A stretch of DNA of 64,000 nucleotides from Lomentospora prolificans (taxonomy: Eukaryota; Ascomycota; Sordariomycetes; Microascales; Microascaceae): NCBI GenBank assembly GCA_029532625.1, contig JARFXM010000006.1, positions 248,001 through 312,000 on the forward strand. Reading direction: 5' to 3'. A program made the position numbers and the translations under genes. The notes beneath the pieces are model-generated. The model worked only from the letters and a program-made list of their open reading frames with translations. It had not been told where the DNA came from and did not search any database. Below are positions 34,183 to 43,837 of the stretch, piece after piece (the first letter of the stretch is position 1; each line of letters starts with the position of its first letter).

Positions 34183-37023
34183 CTAGTTTTTGACAGAAGC
34201 CCTCTTTTTGTCTTCCACTTTGGGCTTGGGGTTTCTGAGACGAACCCACTCGCCGTTAAACGCATTGATGAGCCAGTCTGTCATGCCTGAATACTAGTTA
34301 GCGCTCGTTCTTACACCATGGGATCAGGTAGTGTGTGTGGACTTACGGCGGTATAACGCACTGTTGGCGGAATGGAAGTAAATCCCGTGATTGCTATCTG
34401 GATACACGTGCACGTCGTAGTTCTGTGCTCCGGCGGTATCCAGCTCGTCGAGCAGCTTGAGGGTGTTTTGCACATGGACGTTGTCATCTGCGGTGCCGTG
34501 CATGATCATAAATCTAACGATTCCGCCAGAGCCATCCCGAGGTCCTGCGAGGGCAGATGCATTGCGGATGGCTGTGGCGGCGTAACCATCAGGATTCTCC
34601 TGAGGTGTGCGCATGTAGCGCTCCGTGTAGATGGAGTCATAGAGACGCCAGTCGGTGACGGGCGCAACCGCCACACCGTACGAAAAGGTCTCGCCCGCGT
34701 CAACCTCGAGAGTTTTGAGCGTGTTGAACCCGCCAAAGGACCAGCCCCAGATGGCGAGGCGGCTCGCATCAACGTAAGCCTTGGCGGCCCAGCGCTTGCC
34801 CGCGGCCACCTGGTCATGGGATTCCCAGTGGCCAAGATTTCCGCGGATAGGCACCCGCGCCTTGCGACCGATGAAGCCTGTGCCGCGACCATCGACAGTG
34901 ACGACGATGTAGCCGAGCGACGAAGCGACGAAGGACTGATAATTAACTAAGAAGCGCTTATGAACCTGTTGGGATCCCGGCCCTGAGTATTGGAAGAAGA
35001 GCACAGGGTATTTATGCGCCGGGTTGAACCCCGGCGGAAGACGCTCGACGTAGTTGAGGCGCACGCCATCCACATCGATAGTGCCATAGTGCAGGGTAGG
35101 CAGATCGTACTCTTTGACCATACGATGAAGCTTCTCGTTCTGCTCCAGGACATGCTCGTAGGCCGTCGGGTTGCTAGGCGTGGAGATGACCTTGTGCCAA
35201 GGGACCTCTGGACCCTGATAGTTGAGGAGAGCGTAGCCGGCACCGCTCGAGAAGGAAACACCATAGTAGGCCTCTTCGGTGATGTTGGTGACAGGAGTTA
35301 GGTCGGTGCCATCGAGCTTGACACTGTAGACGTGGCGCTGAATGGAAGATTCCTGGGTTGACACAAAGTAGACGAGGTTATTCTTGAGGTCGATCGCCGA
35401 AGGGGCATCCACAACTTCCCAGTCACCTGAAGTGAGCATCCTGGGCTCGGCGTTATCGAGGGGCGTAAAGTAGGCGAGGTGGTCACCGAAACCGTGAACC
35501 ACAGTATCAACATACCCAGCTTCGGGGCGTCCGTTGGCAGGGTCGGCGGGAACATACCGCAGCTCCGATCTCTCGAGCCAACCACCATCTATCTCAGCTA
35601 TGTTAACTGTTCTCACCGCCTTGCCCGACCGCGCCTTGGCATCGACAAGAACAACCCGCATGATGTCGCTAATCCGGTTGGTTTCCTTGATGATGACATT
35701 GTCACCAGCCCATACCACATTAGTAATGAGCCTATCCTTTTCTTCGAACCCTCCCTCGACATTGACAGTGAAGACTTCTTCAGCTTCCACATCGTAGAAC
35801 TGAACATCGACAACAGGGTTTGGCGAACCAGCCTTGGGATATTTGAGCCATTCAGTCTTCGGATACAACATGTCGTCCTCGCTCTTTTGATTCACAGGGG
35901 GTTCAATGAAGAACTCGACGGGGTACTCGGGTACCTTAGTCTCGTTGGCTCGGAAGAAGGCAATGTATTTACCGTCATCAGACCACCACGTGCCCTGATT
36001 GCTGCCAAAGACTTCCTCCTCGAATACCCAATCGGGGATACCATAGAAGACGTTGGGTCCGCCATCCCGCGTAATCTGATAGACCTTCTTGTTGGCCCTT
36101 GTGTCGAGAGAACGTACGTACAAGTTATTATCTTTGGTGAAAGCGATGGCGTTGCTTTGCGGACTCCAGATGGCGAACCGCACGACCGAGTTAATGTTGA
36201 GTGGGTCGAGCGGCTCAATCTCCTGTGACTCGACATCAAGGATCCAGTATTCCGCCGCGAAGGAGTGGCGCCAAATGCTCTTCGATTTGGTGGCGAGGAG
36301 TACCTTTTTCAAGTCACGGCTAGGCCAGACCTTTTCCGGCCGGATGAACTCACTGCCGTAGCGGAGAGCAGAGGTCTTGATCAGGGTACGGCTGTTGGCG
36401 ATGGAAGCATCGGCGTCGGCCGAGTCGCCGCCCATAGCGCGGATGTCCTCGACGACGAGATAATCCTTGCCCGCAGCGCCTTGCTGCAGAAGGAGACCAT
36501 CTTCGTTCTCCGGCCCGGGAACCCAACTGATGGAATGACTAGCAGCCGACCACTCGTGGTTGAGGACCTGGTCGAGGGTGACGGGATTCCCCGACGGCTT
36601 ATGTCCAGCAGTCACACTCCCAGGTCCAATGATAGATGCCGCCCTGGATTTCCCCGCGGAGAGGAAGGTGAATAGAGCAACAACCCATATAGTCACCAAA
36701 GCTGCCGCGACAACACCAATAATCCTGCACCATCGCTTATCAACGCCTCGGTTCTGTATGCCCGCGCCGGGGGCTAGGAATCTTGCCGTTTCGAGATCAT
36801 TATCTGGGTCGTCATCCTGCGGGTCGTCCTTGAGTGGATCGTCATCGTCACCGGCATGCACTGAGGGTTTGTAGCCTGACTTCTCGTCGACGCGCTGGCT
36901 AATGCGTTCAAAGACGAGGCTTGTGGTTGAGACAGAGGAGAGGGTCTCTTCGGAGGACCTGCCGTCGTAAGCGTCTTGGGATTTTGAGCTCGAATCCGGG
37001 GATGAATCTATGAGAGTAGCCAT
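34183..37023 (-). CDS. dapB: Dipeptidyl aminopeptidase, vacuolar type (S9B)
   Basis: Exons 37023-34347 and 34286-34183 encode 926 residues. This is a type II membrane protein: an acidic cytosolic tail of about 100 residues, one helix (about 101-121, IIGVVAAALVTIWVVALFTF), then a DPP IV beta-propeller and an alpha/beta-hydrolase domain. The catalytic triad is present: Ser762 in GWSFGG, Asp846 in GTADDNVH and His879 in SNHGIYF. The Glu-Glu motif that binds the substrate N-terminus is in WVFEEEVFG. Enzymes of this family (yeast Dap2, Aspergillus DapB) remove X-Pro and X-Ala dipeptides in the vacuole. The intron (GTAAGT, CTAAC, ATTCAG) joins ALYRR to MTDWLINAFNGEW, restoring the family C-terminus. 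The Lys-rich tail is not conserved. Confidence 0.95.
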
Positions 37024-37500
37024 GGCGATGGCCGGGAGAGCAAGGCCGGTGTTGCTCGAGCGGAGGATGCAACTATCGTCGGCAGGGAGCCATCAATGGA
37101 ACGTGTGAGGTTGTCGCCGAGTACTGCCGATACAAGGAGTGTCACGATGGGATCAGATATGTGCCGAAGGTGAAGGGGAAGCGAGCGTAATCATAACGAA
37201 GAAACCAGAAAGAAGAAAGTTATTTGAAGGCACGCGACAGTATAATACAAGGCAACCCGAATGGGGATATCACTGGTGGACAGGGGATCGTCGAAATCAA
37301 TTCATCAATGTAATGGATAGTAATATAGCACGAGTCACGTTCCTTATTAAGAGAACGATTATTAGGGACACGCAACAGGCCCCAAATTGCTGGAGGTCAA
37401 CCTAGACATTGTCCTTGCTGGCGGTCTTGGCCAGCGGTGCACATACAAATATAAACCGAAGGATATCACCAGCTGCTGGCAGCCGCAAAGACACCATATC

Positions 37501-37526
37501 GTACAATGTACGAAGGTACAATGTAC
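37501..37526 (+). repeat. Direct repeat of GTACAATGTAC
   Basis: Two copies of the near-palindromic 11-mer GTACAATGTAC at 37501-37511 and 37516-37526, four bases apart. Each copy is symmetric except at its central base pair region, as expected for a dimeric protein site. Confidence 0.85.
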
Positions 37527-37553
37527 CATACTGCCATAACCGTGACAACATGA

Positions 37554-37601
37554 AGGTATACATGTCTCCAGTATCAGTCTTGGCATGAAACATGTATACC
37601 T
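37554..37601. repeat. 12-bp perfect inverted repeat
   Basis: AGGTATACATGT at 37554-37565 and its exact reverse complement ACATGTATACCT at 37590-37601, separated by 24 bases. It starts 27 bp beyond the GTACAATGTAC pair and about 530 bp upstream of the dapB start. Confidence 0.85.
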
Positions 37602-38247
37602 GTAAATTTTGCAAGAGAATAATCCCTTGGCTTCTTCGGGTTGAATGTAAACAAGACTGATGAGCCAAGTCGTTTCATAGTCTATAGAGCCATTTATTCA
37701 GAGGTGACTCTGAGAGAAATATAGGAAAGGAGAGAAGGAAGCGGTACCAAAAGCGCGCTTCTCGGAGCATCGAGTATGCTTCGCTCGAGCTTGGTATTAC
37801 TCCGCACGCTTCGGTCTTATGATGGGGCGAAATGGGCGCAGGGCCCAAATGTACAGCAGAGGTCCACTATTATTCTTAGCTCTATCAAACAAAGGCTCCG
37901 TATTTACGCTAGTATACACACTCGCACAGCTCGGGGTGAAGGCTGGTCTAGGCCTCGGATGGCAGAAGGTGCGATGCATCAGCCCGGACTTACACCACGA
38001 CCTCGCGAAGCCGAACTCCATAGGCAGCTGCAGTTAGATGCCCAGATGGGCTTAATTGACTCGGGGGCTAAGCTAGGATTACATTCAAAACCAAGGTCAT
38101 AAATTTGCTGCGGTGCGACTAGAATTGACGTTCGACAACAAATCGTAGCAGACTCCATAATTCAAGCTGTAGGCAAGATCACATTACACTATCGACAAGG
38201 GGAATCATAACAAAAATCAAGGGTCGAGGCGCATACTCTAACCAATT

Positions 38248-38780
38248 TCACTCCATCATATGTTGGGCTCCCGAGAGCTGCGGCACCTCCGCCGCCCCCG
38301 CATCGACCTTCTCCACCAGACACGCCGTGCCGTACGCGCACACCTGGGCGAAGCCCCCCAGATCACCGGCATCGAATCTTAAACAAATCACAGCATTACC
38401 ACCCCGAGCTTTAGTCTCAGAGACGACGCGGCTAATGGCGTCGTTACGACAGCTGTAGAGCATGGTTGTGAACCAGCGGAGCTCGCCACCAGCGACGGAT
38501 TTGAGGACCATGCCTAGGGAGGCGGCCCAGTTCCGGGAGCGGACCGTGAGACCGTAGACGGCACCAAGGACCTTGACGATGCGGTAGCCGGTGATATCAA
38601 ACATGGCTAGACGGTGTGAGCACTGGGGATACTTTTACGCAGTGGATAGTAATGGTCCTTACTGGTAGTTATGACGCCATCGGTCTCGGTGAAGCAGTGA
38701 AGGTCAGAGAGCGAGGGAGGAATATCGGTCGCCTGACTGTGGCGCTTTTCAGGATCTTTATGGCCAGTAACGAGGCTCAT
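38248..38780 (-). CDS. YbjQ / UPF0145 (DUF74) family protein
   Basis: Exons 38780-38663 and 38606-38248 encode 158 residues. Exon 2 alone has an ATG (38604), but adding exon 1 (ending DGVITTT) restores the normal family N-terminus ITTTxxxxxGYRIVKVLGAVYG; the junction is ACC-A/CC. Domain blocks seen are KVLGAVYGLTVRSRNW, LRWFTTMLYSCRNDAISRVV, RGGNAVICLRFDAGDLGGFAQ and VCAYGTACLVEKV. The UPF0145 fold forms pentameric rings in bacteria, and the family has been linked by name to heavy-metal binding, but no activity is established. Fungal copies exist widely. The first 35 residues have no assigned role. The intron is 56 nt (GTAAGG...GTCTAG). Confidence 0.85.
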
Positions 38781-40057
38781 TGTGAATTTCTAGATTTTAT
38801 CGTGTTTGTAAAGTTTGGTCGAGGTAAGCGGCTTCTCGCCCGGGAACCTAGTGTAGAATCGTGATGCGGATGTAAGTGTGCAGGTGATATAGCAGGTGAT
38901 GTACCTCAGTATAAAAATCAAGACCGGCAGCAAGACACGGGGATGAATGATGGATTTAATTGAAGCTGGGAATGACAAAAGAAACAATTCAATCTCTAGG
39001 AGGAGGAAAATATCCCTTTTATACCCTTTTCTGGCCTCACTGTATCGAGTTCATCGATATATCTTCCGCGCTGGCAAAGAGTATGACCACAACAATCTAG
39101 GGATCGTGGATTGGGGCCCTCGAATATCGTATTTCGTATCGTTTCCTTGCCAGTACTCGACTGCCAGTGGCCCGCCAGGCGTTTCCTGGACAGGCCTGGC
39201 GCTCCCGACGACAGGGTTGTCTGAGGCCCCACATCCGCTAAATTCCGAGAATGGAAATTGCCGGGCCATTTCTCCCCCATTGTTCGGTCGTAAACTTTGA
39301 CTTGGCGCCGTCGAGGCCATTGTGTTATTATCGCCAGCTACCAGTGATAGAACAGTCTCGTTCCCCTCGCTTTTTTCGTGCTCCTCGAACAGGTGGCTGA
39401 GCACACCGATCGGTCCCCAGTTTAATCAACCCAACAACTGGTCAATCTAATGCTCTCCCTCCCCTCGCCACCTCCACGGGTTCCGAATCGGGAGGAGCCT
39501 CCCCGGACATCGGAGCCCCACGGCTCGGCCGAGACACGCCCCAAATCACAAGGTGTGTTCTGCCGACGACTCCTAACATGTGCACGATGGTAATTTTTAT
39601 TATTATGATTTTTTTTTGGATGCTCCGCTACGCTAGCGATGTGAATCCTCAATTATGATTCTGATGCCTAGATGCTTTCTTAATCCTCCCTCGACGGGTT
39701 GCCTGGTATCTTGCTTAACCCTCCCATATAGACTACTACATTCGCCCTGAAGAGGGTCCAATTCCATCCCGCTAGGACTGCCGGCGAACCCCAAAACGGG
39801 GTCGTTCGCTGATCCCATTAATAATAATAGGCCGGAAACCGAATCCCCTTCCGAGCTCGCTGGCATCCGCACTTACACACAAAAACTTGGCCTGAAGCCC
39901 GCGCATCGTCGCAAAAACCCTCCCATTGCACCCTTCTAGTTCTCCTGTACATGTATACTTGATTCCTTTTTCTCGTACCTGGCGCATTCGCATCGCCTCT
40001 TCCCTCTTTCGTCTTTTTTTTGGGGATCTCGCTATCAACCCCCCGGCACGTCTAAAA
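38781..40057. other. Divergent intergenic region
   Basis: 1.28 kb between the starts of the UPF0145 (-) and N-acetyltransferase (+) genes, so it must hold both promoters. A pyrimidine-rich stretch with several TC runs precedes the latter start (39940-40020). No gene was recognised. Confidence 0.55.
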
Positions 40058-41169
40058 ATGGCCGCAGCATACACCCACGAGCAGATCGCCGCCTACCTCA
40101 CCCACGTCGGCTTCCCCTCCCCATCGCCATTCCCTGAACCCACCCTCGCTAACCTTAAGCGCCTCGTCCGCCACCACCTCGCCGCAGTGCCTTTCGAGTC
40201 GCTGTGGCTACATTACTCCACAGCACGCACGCTCTCTGTCGACCCGGAAGATCTCTTTCGAAAGATTGTCCGCCCCCCGCCGCCAGCGTCCGGAGACGGC
40301 GATGTCGGTGACCGTCGGGGCGGCTACTGCATGGAGGTGAATGCCTTGTTCGGCGCCGTTCTCCGAGGCCTCGGATACGATGTCATGTCGGTAGGCGGAC
40401 GTGTTAGTAACCAGACGATGGGAAAGCCCGGGGAGGGGTATTCCGGCTGGCATGTCTCCCGAAAACCCTCATCCGCTTCAGACGTGACCTAATTATAGCG
40501 CGTAGGAGCCACATGGCCAACATCGTCACCGTAGACTCGGCTCCCTATCTCGTCGATGTAGGCTTCGGCCTAAACACCCCGCTCTTTCCCGTCCCCTTTC
40601 CCTCCGTCCCACTCAACGCGGCATCGGCGCCTGTCCCGAACCCCGTATCTATCTGCCAAAACCGCCGCCTCATGCAAAAGCCCCTACTTTCCACTTCCCA
40701 TCCCCTCTCCCCGCCCGCATGGATCTACTCCCACCGAAATGGAGAGTCGAATGAGTTTGTCGAGGCTTACATGATTTCAGCCTCCGAATTTCGCCAGCAG
40801 GACTTTGAGGTAATGAACCTCACAACTATGACTTCGCCAAACTCCTTTTTTGTCCAAGCCGTCATGTGTGTACGGACCTTCCTCTCCAACGATCCTCTTG
40901 CGCAAATAAATGAAAAGACTCCGAGGCCGAATGAGAACGGGGAGCCGATCCTTGCTGGTCAAGTTGTCCTCCTTAAGTCGGAAGTGAAAGTCCGATACGT
41001 GAAGCCCGGAAAGGAGGACGAGTTTGGAGAGTATCAGCTGCTGGAGAATTTAGAATCGGAGACGACTCGTGTGGCGGCACTGAGAAAGTGGTTTAACATC
41101 AAACTTTCAGAGGAGGAGCAAAGGGCTATCATAGGACGGCCGACAGAGATCACAACGCCTGCGGAATAG
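40058..41169 (+). CDS. Arylamine N-acetyltransferase
   Basis: Exons 40058-40437 and 40506-41169 encode 347 residues. The catalytic triad of the NAT family is present: Cys91 in RRGGYCMEVN, His129 in SHMANIVTV and Asp144 in YLVDVGFG. AAVPFESLWLHY is the usual N-terminal block and QDFEVMNLTTMTSPNSFFVQ the usual C-terminal one. NATs transfer acetyl or other acyl groups from CoA to arylamines and hydrazines in the cytosol; in some Fusarium species a homologue detoxifies benzoxazolinone-derived aminophenols, but the substrate here is unknown. The intron (GTATTC...GCGCGTAG) is the one in-phase choice I could find. It removes the YSGW codons that precede the stop, so the donor should be checked against RNA. 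The catalytic Cys and His fall in different exons. Confidence 0.9.
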
Positions 41170-42232
41170 GGGTTTGCGAATGACCATGGTTTTAGCCCGA
41201 AAAATATACATCATTGATCCTTACACATTCTAAAATACTAGGGTAGGCCGATGGGATATCCAATTATCTAACCCTTCTTAGTTGCCAAAGGAGTCGATAG
41301 GAGAACCATCATCAAATCAATAGATATACGCCAAAGGCTTCTTACACACTTGGGTGAATGCGACCAACAGTCAACCCCAATCCGTTCGCCTTTGAAGAGG
41401 CTACAGCGTTACTTAATCACGAAACTCCGTGCTAATGCCTCATTTACTGCGGGACTCCAACGAACACAAATGTGTGGTTTTTATCTAAAGTTAACCCTTC
41501 CCGTCTGCTGCTTGCGAAGAACGTGCCCCAGTAAAAGACCAGAATCGGTCGAGCCCCGGAAACCGCAAAATCCTTGAACCCGCCCCTTGTATAAGTTTAT
41601 ATGTAGCCCATCCGTTTTCCTCATTCTCCTGTTCCGCCGTTTCCGAATTTTCCGTTACCCTTCACACGCGAACCTTCCCCAACTGAGTGCACCTGCGCAC
41701 TACGAGATGTATCTGGGGTATCAAAAAAGGAAAATGATGAGAGAACCACTGTGATCTGGCCGAGGCCCGGATGGCTCATATCACAAACTGATCCCTCTCT
41801 AGTGAGAAGATGGTTCTTTTCCTGGTTAAAAATGGCCCAGGTATCCTCACATAATTCTAAAAGGATATAAACCAAGGACGCCCCCCGTCTAAGCCTCGCT
41901 TCCTCAATGATCGGCCACTTTGAGAGACAGGATCAGGGTGGCGAGGTATGCAACGCCTACCTCCTACCGCCGGTCTAAGCAACACAACCAGCCGAAACTT
42001 TGGTGTCAGTGCATCGATGGGGATGCTCTTAGGCACGACCAGACGGGACGTCCTTCTCAGCGTATCTCGTCCGAGAACGGGCTTCGCTCCGTCATCTCGG
42101 CTGTCGCATACGAAGGATGTTCATGTTCCAGAACCCTTGCGCGACATGCATAGGCTCGCGAGAAAGAAGTCCAGCGCCTGGGAAACATGGTGTAGGCGGT
42201 CATGCACGCGTACGTGGCGGAAAGAAGAAATT
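41170..42232. other. Convergent 3' intergenic region
   Basis: 1.06 kb between the N-acetyltransferase stop and the cyclin gene stop. Short frames on both strands show no family motif, and no repeats or RNA genes were recognised. Confidence 0.55.
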
Positions 42233-43837
42233 CTACTCGAGTCCGTCCCCAGATTGTCTCTGGGCCACAATTTCTCGGGCATAAAATTCGACAAGCATCG
42301 TCGCGTAAGCCTCCAGATCTTCCACCGGCACAAAGAGCTGGAAGTCGTTTAACAGTAGGAACTGTAGTTCAAGATGGTTCAGTTCCGGAAGTGGCAGGCC
42401 GCCGACCTGTATGATGTTAGCATAAGTCGACACGCCACAAATTGCTAGGGACAGACAAACCTTAGCATAGCGTGAGTTGGTGTAAAATACGTCCGAGAAG
42501 AATTTACTTGCGCAGGTTACGCCGGCGATGATCAGGCGGTGGATATTGAAACTGTCTACTACAAAATACGTGGCGGGCCCTGATGTGAGCTCCGCGGTCG
42601 ACGAGGTGGAAATGATTTTGGACGCATGGTGACCACGATCATCCATAGATTCGTCATCGTCGTCATCGTCGTCGGCCAAATCGGAGTCCGACTCGACGCT
42701 ATCGCTGCTATCGTCCCGCATGACAGTATCGCTCGCGAGACTCTCTGAGTGACTGCGGGATCCGGCTTGGCCCGGGCGAAGAGATGCGCGCCTCTTGACC
42801 TCTTCGTTCTTCATGACCATGTCGTTAACGCGCTCCGTCATCCGATCAAAGTAGACAAGCAAGCTTAAGAATACGTCGTACGTTGTCGGGCAATAACGGT
42901 GTATTCTGGAGAGATAACTGAGTATGGTAATGGCGGGAACGTTTTTTCCGTGGAATGCTAACACCGACGTGCTCAAGGGGCTCATCTGCGAGCCGCCCCC
43001 AGACTCGCTATTCTGGCTCGCCTGCTGTTGGTGTGTCATATTCCTCTGAATAGCGTCGTGCTGCAGGTCGTTGGTTGAGGTAATTTTAGTCAAAAGGGCG
43101 GCTACCATTTCGATAATGTCACTGATAGGCATGCCACTAATATCGTACTTCATGTGTTGCGCAGCGGGGTCGTCTAAGGCAGATCCTGCGCTGGGCAGCA
43201 GTTCTGCACGCGCGAGGCTCTGAACATGGTTCAGGTCGCGCACATGGATGATTTGGGCAGGTGGAGACTCCTTGAAGGAGTCCTGGCCGCTACTACCATG
43301 AAGATACTTGTCGTCCATAACATCATCCTTGTATGAGGTGATGACAGCGAAACCGCTGTCAGACGAAGGTGAGGGCTGCTGACGGTGGGAGGAAGAATGC
43401 CCCGCAGGGGGCATAACGGCGGTGGCCGGGCCGACGATGGGAGCCTCACCAATTAATGACGCCATGTGGGAAGCCGCCTGCACATTCTGCGACGACAGTT
43501 GCCCAGGGATGGAATCAGTACCCGGCGACGATGAGGACGGCGGCGAGGGGAAGCGAGAAGCACCGCCAGTGGTCGACCCGTGCGGTTCGGCCAGGGGCTT
43601 AGACGAGCGGTTTTCTTGGTGCAAGACTTGCGGACCGGTGACAGAGCGGGGATGCGGAGAAGGATCGGCAGGTCGGTATCGAGGACTCGATGAGGTTCGG
43701 TGTTCGCTCGATTCTCGAGAGCGGTTGGGAAGGTAGTGTGATGAGTCGCGGGTGTGTTGGTGCTGGAGCGTGGTGGTGGCAATCATTGTAGGGAAATGTG
43801 AAGATTTAGATGAATAGTCACCGACCACAGAGGCCAT
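42233..43837 (-). CDS. preg: PHO80/PREG-like cyclin
   Basis: Exons 43837-42461 and 42406-42233 encode 516 residues; the 54-nt intron is a multiple of three and has no stop, so the unspliced frame reads through as 534. The N-terminal 225 residues are Ser/Pro/His-rich and disordered. The cyclin domain starts at PISDIIEMVAALLTKITSTN, continues with VPAITILSYLSRIHRYCPTT and FLSLLVYFDRM, is interrupted by a Ser/Asp-rich insert with an Asp7 run, and resumes with FNIHRLIIAGVTCASKFFSD, RYAKVGGLPLPELNHLELQF and LLLNDFQLFVP. This is the Pho80-type cyclin box. In Neurospora PREG with the kinase PGOV restrains the phosphate regulator NUC-1; the same role is inferred here. The start could be earlier or later within the low-complexity leader. 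Confidence 0.88.
   Translation of the reverse strand: MASVVGDYSSKSSHFPTMIATTTLQHQHTRDSSHYLPNRSRESSEHRTSSSPRYRPADPSPHPRSVTGPQVLHQENRSSKPLAEPHGSTTGGASRFPSPPSSSSPGTDSIPGQLSSQNVQAASHMASLIGEAPIVGPATAVMPPAGHSSSHRQQPSPSSDSGFAVITSYKDDVMDDKYLHGSSGQDSFKESPPAQIIHVRDLNHVQSLARAELLPSAGSALDDPAAQHMKYDISGMPISDIIEMVAALLTKITSTNDLQHDAIQRNMTHQQQASQNSESGGGSQMSPLSTSVLAFHGKNVPAITILSYLSRIHRYCPTTYDVFLSLLVYFDRMTERVNDMVMKNEEVKRRASLRPGQAGSRSHSESLASDTVMRDDSSDSVESDSDLADDDDDDDESMDDRGHHASKIISTSSTAELTSGPATYFVVDSFNIHRLIIAGVTCASKFFSDVFYTNSRYAKVCLSLAICGVSTYANIIQVGGLPLPELNHLELQFLLLNDFQLFVPVEDLEAYATMLVEFYAREIVAQRQSGDGLE

Larger units (their letters stand above)
37024..38247. other. Intergenic with nested repeats, upstream of dapB
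   Basis: About 1.2 kb between two minus-strand genes: 5' side of the dipeptidyl aminopeptidase gene and 3' side of the UPF0145 gene. No coding sequence was recognised. It contains the direct and inverted repeats listed at 37501-37526 and 37554-37601. Confidence 0.55.

Noticed and set aside
27433..41169. Secondary-metabolite or catabolic gene cluster around the MFS transporter, GPCR, peptidase and N-acetyltransferase.
   Set aside because: No polyketide synthase, NRPS, terpene cyclase, P450 or pathway regulator is present, and the genes are widely spaced and of unrelated function.
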